A stretch of 64,000 nt of DNA from Isoetes taiwanensis. Its lineage: Eukaryota > Streptophyta > Lycopodiopsida > Isoetales > Isoetaceae. The translations under genes were made by a program, and so were the position numbers. The notes under the pieces were generated by a model that did no database searches, was not told the origin of the DNA, and worked only from the letters and a program-made list of their open reading frames with translations. The stretch spans positions 1,302,001-1,366,000 of the forward strand of contig JAJEKV010000113.1 of assembly GCA_021234155.1 (NCBI GenBank). The letters run 5' to 3'. Below, in pieces: positions 57,796 through 64,000 of this stretch. Positions within the stretch are counted from its first letter, which is position 1. Each line of letters begins with the position of its first letter.

Positions 57796-58130
57796 CGCTC
57801 CTAATATCTAGTGATATTAGGAGAGTTGATTACAATATAGATTCAGGAACCTCCACGGAGCAGATTTGAGTAAGGCAGCGATTCCACTTATGTGAGGACA
57901 AGCATCACGGTTTGGAGCCCTAGCGCAATTGGATTACGCAAACCCGATGAGCGATTTTAATGGCCAAATGACGAGCAACCAATATGTAAGACGATTTGCA
58001 AACAAATAAGTACTTAGGCGAGGGAACATGATGTGGCACTGAGAAACCTGGTTAGACATATCTGTTATGACAACACTAATACTAATAGTATAGCTACCTT
58101 GCTTAATTATGTCCAAATAGAATCATCTTA
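57793..58130 (+). mobile_element. Possible LTR start interrupting subtilase copy
   Basis: TGTCACGCTCCTAATATC begins inside the subtilase text, and TGTCACG is a common plant LTR start. A perfect hairpin CTCCTAATATC-TAGT-GATATTAGGAG lies at 57807-57832. The following sequence is GC-richer than its surroundings. No right end or target repeat was found. Confidence 0.35.
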
Positions 58131-58975
58131 GCCACAACGCCTACAAAAAGCTTATTATCATGGACATCAAGCTTCAGTCCAAGCTCCATGTTATTCATTG
58201 AAAAAATCAACACTTGAATTCGATCCATGGTTGCGTTACCTGCAAAGACAATGTTCTCATTCAAAAACATTATATAATAATTAAATGCTCTTTGTTTGTC
58301 ATAGACATGGTATAACAACAACAATTAGATCTAGTATATCAAAACCTAGGTTATTGTGTGCGAGATTTAACACTGATAATGCTTCACTATCCTGTATAGC
58401 ACGGATTAAAAGCGAAAAAAACATCATCTAATAGAAAGTGAATCTATTTCGCATCTTACTAGCAATATGCATTGTATAATATAAGTTAAAGGCCACCTCC
58501 CATTCAGCAAGTCAGGATGAGCAGATTTAATTGCAGGAGGGAATCAAAGAGGTACTGGGAGTACCCAGATCGGCCATAACAAAATCCTTCTAACTAAATA
58601 TCTTTCAATAGCCTTGAAGGTTAAGCTCCAATGTGATGGTAGGCACATTTGATTGACATTTCTGACCATTTTAAGTTAAATTCCATAGCAGATACATAAC
58701 ATTTTCAAAGCAATTTTAGAACAGAATGTTTGGTTGGTGAAATAACATTGCTCAACATTATTTTATGACATCTTTGAATATGGATCTTTGAAAAACAGTA
58801 CACAGTACATAATCATACTCCTTGTGCCATCTTGAGGCGTTTAATGCCCTCATCACAATCAACATGTTCTGCAACATCGAGATGATCATCACGGACATCA
58901 AGTTATCATGCCCCTTTGAAAAGAACGAGGCGGGATGGCGGTGAGATGACATAACCGACTTCTTCCTCATTTGCC
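58131..58975. other. No recognised feature
   Basis: Short minus-strand frames only; the sequence from about 58980 rightward is LINE-derived. Confidence 0.45.
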
Positions 58976-58979
58976 CTCT

Positions 58980-60022
58980 TCCAATTGACATCTTTGCCAT
59001 GACTCTTTAGCGATGAAGATTAGGACCATCAGCCATAACAACCTCGGAAGCATGAAGCGAAGCAACAACGGGAAGAGTGGTAGGAACTATAGCTGCAGCT
59101 GACGGTGCTAAGGACGACACCATTGGAAGTGTGTGTAGAGCATCTTCCATAGACGAGGAATGCAAGGCACATGAATAGATGAAGAAATAACAATAGGAGC
59201 TTGAACCTGAGAAGAATGTTGAACAGATGCCTGAGATGCACGAGTACCTCGACGAAAGCTAGCAAAAGCCTCCTTATCGGGAAAACAAGCGGGCTAATTC
59301 GGACCATTCAGAAGCTTAAGATCCAACTTCTTATACCAAGGCCCGCTCTTCACAACTACACAATCTGGTAAAGGCGAGTCCACAAGCATAGAAACACAAA
59401 TCCTTGGTCCATTCATGATGGAGTATGAGATATGAACCCCAAGTCCCGTTGCAATTGCAACTAGAAATTGATGAGCCTTTAGATCACGAGGAAGATTAGG
59501 TAACGAGAACCAACAAGGCATCTTTAATGCCGAACGTATCACGGTGTAAAGCGGAGAGTATCTTGGTATATTATATATATTCCTCACCAAGTGGATCAAT
59601 CCCTCTTGATACCAAAGAGTCCCTTTGCATCACTACTTTCAAACATAATGAGAACAAAGTTTTTGCCAACATCTTAGGAACGACAACCCCACTTCCTTGC
59701 TTGCTTATTTATGATTCGAAGGTTTTTTTTACCATATACTGCTGCAAGTTTGCATTGTACTCTTCCAAAACATATTGGTCTCATGGTTGGAATGGGTCAG
59801 AAACTAGCTTATGTTGGCATTGAAGACAATCCTGCTATGCTCTGAGAAGGGACCTAGAAATTTGGATCTGTCTGACCCGTTCAATGTTGGAAATTTCAAT
59901 GCCATTTCAATGCGAAAACCTTTCGAAGGATTACTAGATGCTTTATGGGTGCTCTGTCGAGTCCCAATCCAACCATCACATCGAGCATAAGGAGACTCCA
60001 GAAGAACCAAACATAAGGGCAT
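58980..60022 (-). pseudogene. DUF4283-like LINE ORF1 / gag remnant
   Basis: Minus-strand fragments read in order: GFRIEMALKFPTLNG near 59900, then PCWFSLPNLPRDLKAHQFLV and AIATGLGVHISYSI near 59520-59430, then GPRICVSMLVDSPLPD near 59400, then a Ser/Ala-rich tail with EAFASFRRGTRAS near 59265 and SSLAPSAAAIVPTTLP near 59110. The W-x-x-LPNLP...IATGLG...RICVxxxxxxPLPD pattern is that of the DUF4283 domain found in plant LINE ORF1 and gag-like proteins. Several frameshifts and stops. The CCHC zinc knuckle expected after the domain is not visible. Confidence 0.6.
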
Positions 60023-60185
60023 ACGCAGAACTGGGCATAGCCATAGCTAGACTAGTTTTTGTGCATCTGGCTGAATAGACAAGGCTTGAATCTAAAGGAA
60101 AAATTAGTGACGGACTTTAGAACGCAGAAGTAAAAGCCAAAAATTGCTACAAAGATGAAGATCATCTCAAATTCTGAAGGTGGCT

Positions 60186-60360
60186 AAAATTTCGTTGGAA
60201 AATTTTACGCACCATAAAATTTCGTTCGAAATTTTCAACAGACCTAGCGGCGCCACTCACAGTTTAACAAAATTTTAGGCACCATAAAATTTCGTTCGAA
60301 ATTTTCAACAGGCACCATAAAATTTCGTTCGAAATTTTCAACAGACCTAGCGGCGCCACT
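60186..60360. repeat. Cluster of perfect hairpins upstream of HKT
   Basis: AAAATTTCGTTCGAAATTTT occurs at 60216-60235, 60286-60305 and 60319-60338. Each has 9-bp perfect arms around TT. A diverged fourth copy is at 60186-60206. The words CACCATA before and CAACAG after are shared, and CAGACCTAGCGGCGCCACT occurs after the first and third copies. Confidence 0.93.
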
Positions 60361-60564
60361 TTCGCATGATTTTGCGCTCATGAGGTCGGTGAAAATTTCA
60401 AGAAAAATTTTAAGTTTGCCTAGAATTACTCCTTCAAAGATTTAAAAGAAGAAGAAGAAGAGATTTTAGAGCAAGATGGTGGCGAGTGTTAAGATCTCAC
60501 ATATGCAGCCAGAAAAATAGCCAAAGCGTTAAAAAAAAGTATGATAATTTCAAAAAAAAATTAC

Positions 60565-60600
60565 AAATTCCATATTTATAGCTAGATAGATAGATATTCA
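60565..60600 (+). promoter_or_regulatory. Possible TATA region of HKT
   Basis: CATATTTATAGCTAG lies about 155 bp before the start codon, followed by a short GATA repeat (TAGATAGATAGATA). Position suits a core promoter, but this is only inferred. Confidence 0.35.
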
Positions 60601-60726
60601 CGTCGATAGATACATCCGACGCATAGTTAATATAGATAAATATAATATTCGCATCCGACCGTCCATCTCCACGACGGCCGTTGATCCTTTTGAAAAGGGC
60701 AACCACCTTTTTGCGATGCCTAGAAG

Positions 60727-62442
60727 ATGGTTTCAAGATTTAGAGCGGGACTCCATTTTCTAACCCTAATCATGGTCACACACGACGTCCGGCATCCGAT
60801 GGAACGCTTTTTGCAGCGGCATTTTCGTTTAACATTCTGCTTCTTTCATCTTAGCTATTTCTTGCTTTTGGATATGGTCGGAACATTTATTTTCTGGGCG
60901 ATTCTTTGGAATTCTTCTCAACCAGTGAGTTTTCTTGATTGCCTTTTCACGATTGTATCTTCCACAACTGGAACCGGTCTTCTCACCATATCCACACATA
61001 ATTTTCATATATTAGGATCAATTTTGTTGATGGTATGCATCACAATGGGCAGCAGAGTTTTCACATCTTTCTTTCTTCTAACCATTAGGCGCCATCAATT
61101 GTACTGCCAGGCCAAAAAATTTGGCATTGATGTGAAAAATGAGCGCGTTTTTGCCATGATTAGAAACAGCAGCTCAGATAGTGAGAATGAGTTGCAACAA
61201 TTGGAGGTAGTTGTAATAACAAGTGATAATTCTCATGACATTCTTGATACAGGTCTAGAAACCCTATTCTTGGAATACAGAGCTTTGTTTCTTTTGGAAC
61301 TAGTTGTTCTTCTTTACCTCGTCATGCTACATGCAGCTGGTTTGTTTGTAGTTGAGCTTTGCTTTGCCTCTTCACCTCATGATCTTAGAGTTCTTGAGGA
61401 TCACAAAGCAAATCCTTTCTTATTTGGACTATTTACTACGGTCTCTCTATTTGCGGGTGCCGGATTCAATCTGATAGATGAAAGTTTTATCCCATTTACA
61501 AAATCAATTTGCCTGCTCATCTGGCTAGGAGGATTAATCTTGCTTGGAAATACTATGTACCCAACATGCCTTAGGGGGATAATAGTCTTGCTCCACAGGT
61601 ATTCAGGAGAAAAGGACAAGTTGGCGTACGAATATTTATTACAGCATTCTAGAAAATGCTTCACACATCTTTTCCCTAGAAAACAGACCGTGTGGCTTCT
61701 TACAGTGGTCATGGTTCTCAATGCCATAGAAATGATCTCATTCATGAGTTTAGAATGGAAATCTGTGGTAGTTGATACTCTAAATCCAATTCAGAAGATT
61801 GTAGTAGCATACTTTCAGTCCATAAACACACGCCATGCAGGTGCAAATGCAGTGGTCATCTCAAAACTTGCACCAGCCCTGCTGCTGCTATATGTTGGCA
61901 TGATGCACATTTCAGCTTATCCAGTCTATTTGTCTAGGCAAAACACTAAGGTAACCCCTGAAGAACAAATTGTTTACTCACAGCAATGTAGAAAGCTTTT
62001 GGCTCGTGATTCTGTTGTGGTCTTTGTAGCTGTTCTCTTGCTATCCATTATTGAAGGAAACCGAATTGAACATGATCCACTCAATTTCTCTATATTCAAC
62101 TTAGTATTTGAAGTTATCAGTGCATATGCCAATGTGGGCTTATCAATTGGATATAGTTGCAGCTTGAATAGTCAAGGTTCTTCATGTCGAGATGTGCCTT
62201 TTAGCCTCTCTGGGATGCTTGGGGTTGCAGGAAAGCTTGTTATTATTGTGGTGATGATTCTTGGCAAACAAAGAGATTTACCAGACAATACAGATGCAGC
62301 AGTGATGATGCCTAACAAAATTGTTGAGGAATCTTATGCTAGCTTTTGCAAGAAACTGGATCAAAAAAACAAGCTTGGATATTCTAATGAAGAGTTGAGT
62401 CAAAGTTTTGTGAAGGATGACGCAAAGTCTAGGACATTGTAA
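60727..62442 (+). CDS. HKT: HKT-type Na+/K+ transporter
   Basis: A 571-codon frame with no intron encodes a full Trk/HKT transporter, a plasma-membrane protein moving Na+ or Na+/K+. The four pore-loop repeats are readable: loop A VSSTTGTGLLTIS (residues 76-90), loop B TTVSLFAGAGFN (about 238-249), loop C INTRHAGANAVV (about 368-379) and loop D EVISAYANVGLSIGYSC (about 462-478), ending in the conserved GKLVIIVVMILGKQ. Loops B to D keep the filter glycine; loop A has Gly in TTGTGL, but it needs an alignment because the segment between loop A and FTSF is about five residues longer than in Arabidopsis HKT1. Met24 (MERFLQRHFR) could also be the start, and fits the usual family N-terminus better. 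Usual length is 500-550 residues. Angiosperm HKTs have two introns, so a single exon is notable. The only intact gene here. Confidence 0.95.
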   Translation: MVSRFRAGLHFLTLIMVTHDVRHPMERFLQRHFRLTFCFFHLSYFLLLDMVGTFIFWAILWNSSQPVSFLDCLFTIVSSTTGTGLLTISTHNFHILGSILLMVCITMGSRVFTSFFLLTIRRHQLYCQAKKFGIDVKNERVFAMIRNSSSDSENELQQLEVVVITSDNSHDILDTGLETLFLEYRALFLLELVVLLYLVMLHAAGLFVVELCFASSPHDLRVLEDHKANPFLFGLFTTVSLFAGAGFNLIDESFIPFTKSICLLIWLGGLILLGNTMYPTCLRGIIVLLHRYSGEKDKLAYEYLLQHSRKCFTHLFPRKQTVWLLTVVMVLNAIEMISFMSLEWKSVVVDTLNPIQKIVVAYFQSINTRHAGANAVVISKLAPALLLLYVGMMHISAYPVYLSRQNTKVTPEEQIVYSQQCRKLLARDSVVVFVAVLLLSIIEGNRIEHDPLNFSIFNLVFEVISAYANVGLSIGYSCSLNSQGSSCRDVPFSLSGMLGVAGKLVIIVVMILGKQRDLPDNTDAAVMMPNKIVEESYASFCKKLDQKNKLGYSNEELSQSFVKDDAKSRTL

Positions 62443-62975
62443 ACGGCTTATAGACAAAGAAGATGAGTTGAATTACCAAATTTTGAAGAAACATGTGCAG
62501 TTTAGCTTATTATCCTGGAAACCTTGGGATGTTTGCTTACAATGAGCATTAAATCATTACGTGAGCATTAACCCGTATTCTTGAAATTTGTACATTATTT
62601 TGATTGATGTATACTGGAATGATTGATGCCATTTTGTCTCTTTTTGCCCCTATCCACTTTATAATCAGCATAAGGCTTAAGTAAAAAAGAAGTCTCGAAG
62701 AAGAAGAAGAGTCTAACTAAAAAATAAGTACAGCGACAGTGTTATCTAAGGCAAATTCGATGTAAGCTACATTTAGCAAGACTCTTTAATGCACCACCTA
62801 GCACCTAACTACAAATTCAAAATCTTTGAAACAACAACTAAGACTATCACCACCTTCAGGGTAACAATCCGATAAGGTGCCAATCCACTACGTATTTGCT
62901 AAATTTGGGACTAATAATGTAAGACAATGTGAACATGAAGCATATGAGTGTTTAGAATCATTTTCTTGGGTGACA
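62443..62975. other. HKT 3' flank
   Basis: AT-rich sequence with several ATTTTGAT and TGATTGATG words around 62595-62630 that could hold the polyadenylation site. No clear AATAAA is present. No other feature. Confidence 0.4.
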
Positions 62976-63196
62976 AAACGAGTTGGTAAGGCATATGGCT
63001 TATTACAATACTATTGCATACTATTGCATGTAACATAATTTATGGACTTACTTCCAAAACGGGTTGGAACGGCATATGGCTTATTACAATACTATTGCAT
63101 GTAACATAATTTATGGACTTACTTCCAAAACGAGTTGGAAAGGCATATGGCTTATTACAATACTATTGCATGTAACATAATTTATGGACTTACTTT
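62976..63196. repeat. 70-bp tandem repeat, three copies
   Basis: Units starting at 62976, 63057 and 63127 share AAAACGAGTTGG(T/A)A, GGCATATGGCTTATTACAAT and GTAACATAATTTATGGACTT. The first has an 11-bp internal duplication (ACTATTGCAT). Confidence 0.93.
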
Positions 63197-63303
63197 CCTT
63201 ATCAGACTCTTGGACTCTTGTAGAGTCCTTATTTTTTGGTTATCACTATATTGGTAAAGCTGAAAACTAGTTCTGATCTTGGTAGAGTCGATAAAGATCT
63301 TGG

Positions 63304-63371
63304 TAACTAGTTATCATTACTATCCCACCCATAGGTACTGATAACTAGTTATCATTACTATCCCACCCATA
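63304..63371. repeat. 38-bp tandem duplication
   Basis: TAACTAGTTATCATTACTAT plus CCCACCCATA occurs twice at an offset of 38 bp. Confidence 0.9.
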
Positions 63372-63632
63372 TAAGCCCGATAAGGTGGTTACCGATCTTT
63401 ACCTTAGCTAATAACCAAAAATGCGTGGCCTTGGTCGTACATCCTCAGTCAGATATTTGGCACATAAGGCCTTGGCCTTATATGTGAAATATCTGGCCTC
63501 GGTCGTACAACCTCGGTCAAGTTGACGGTCTAGTATGAAATCTAGTATGCGTACTTATGTATGTGTGTACACATGCTTGACATGCATGCAGCGTGAAGAG
63601 CATATAAACAAGGGTTTTGCCTCTTTTGATTT

Positions 63633-63709
63633 ATAGAATAGAATAGAATAGAATAGAATAGAATAGAATAGAATAGAATAGAATAGAATAGAATAGAATA
63701 GAATAGAAT
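63633..63709. repeat. GAATA pentanucleotide microsatellite
   Basis: About 15 perfect ATAGA units. The array directly adjoins the SINE-like end GGATTTTTATCGTC. Confidence 0.97.
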
Positions 63710-63810
63710 GGATTTTTATCGTCGCAGCGCAGCAGACTGATTACTGCCCGAGTTAAAAAAACCCCGCTCCGAAGGGTTTTCGAGGGAAAAGCTGTGGCAG
63801 CAATAAGAGT
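63710..63810 (-). mobile_element. SINE-like copy with ATTCT tail
   Basis: On the minus strand the order CTTTTCCCTCG, CGGGGTTTTTTTAACTCGGG, CAGTCTGCTGCG, GACGATAAAAATCC is followed by (ATTCT)n. It parallels the copy at 21440-21607. Confidence 0.62.
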
Positions 63811-64000
63811 GCTGTCAAATAGTACAAATATACATATCATGAAATATATACAAGTCAGGCAAGCGCCCGAGGACAAAGCTGATCATGCACATCCATGACC
63901 TCCTTCAGATATGATCCCAACATCCGAATGCACAAATTTGATCATATACGTTGGGCAGCTTTGGAGGGTATGGCATTCATCCTCAACTACTCCCATTTGG
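63811..64000. other. No recognised feature
   Basis: The window ends without a recognisable gene. Confidence 0.4.

Noticed and set aside
57835-57875. SGTS-like text in frame after the subtilase copy, which could be the catalytic Ser motif
   Set aside because: It lies beyond the TGTCACG boundary in sequence that otherwise looks LTR-like, and nothing after SGTS fits the family. Four residues can match by chance.
60727-62442. Minus-strand 114-codon frame inside HKT (61745-61401)
   Set aside because: Shadow of the HKT coding strand with no domain of its own.

Overview
This is a non-coding-rich nuclear window from a land plant with a large, repeat-dominated genome. It contains one intact gene, an HKT-type Na+/K+ transporter (60727-62442, +), and many broken ones. 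Most of the sequence is LTR retrotransposon at various stages of decay, plus LINE, SINE-like and MITE insertions, tandem duplications and organelle-derived DNA. The best lineage clue is a nuclear copy of mitochondrial nad4 exon 1 (52261-51801, -). It is exactly 461 bp with no indels, has an ACG start, many codons that look C-to-U unedited, and three in-frame stops lying exactly at conserved Arg35, Arg38 and Gln67. That is what mitochondrial DNA of a lineage with both C-to-U and U-to-C editing would look like (ferns, some lycophytes, hornworts). A fern is my best guess, not a proof.

Layout. 1-9.8 kb: a GAATCT-type array, a broken zeta-toxin-fold P-loop kinase (NADKc-like) pseudogene (about 4775-3066, -), a PPR fragment (6080-5821, -), otherwise unrecognised sequence. 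10-14 kb: an ankyrin/PGG-type membrane protein pseudogene, an A-tailed repeat and a candidate unknown two-exon gene. 14.4-18.3 kb: a rearranged Ty3/gypsy element with an internal inversion, then a solo LTR with perfect 5-bp target duplication TCTAA. 18.3-19.4 kb: LINE reverse transcriptase fragment split by a hAT-like MITE with 8-bp target duplication. 21.3-26.3 kb: tandem duplication carrying an exon-like block, a solo LTR, and SINE-like copies with microsatellite tails.

26.6-55.1 kb is dominated by two related LTR families, all on the minus strand. A pair of about 1.58-kb LTRs (26611-28199 with polypurine tract; 53554-55132 with primer binding site) lies 25 kb apart. Nested between them is a 12.9-kb element (33127-46048, target duplication AGGGG) whose upstream LTR has swollen to about twice its partner's length through CACAT-satellite and longer-unit expansion. 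A 322-bp MITE sits inside it. Also between the outer LTRs are plastid 16S/spacer DNA, a group II intron-like piece, boron-transporter 3' exons, the nad4 copy and three tRNA-like SINE heads.

55-64 kb: a 3' LTR with its polypurine tract, a subtilase pseudogene, a DUF4283-like LINE ORF1 remnant (-), a cluster of perfect hairpins upstream of HKT, the HKT gene, and short tandem repeats with another SINE-like copy at the right end.
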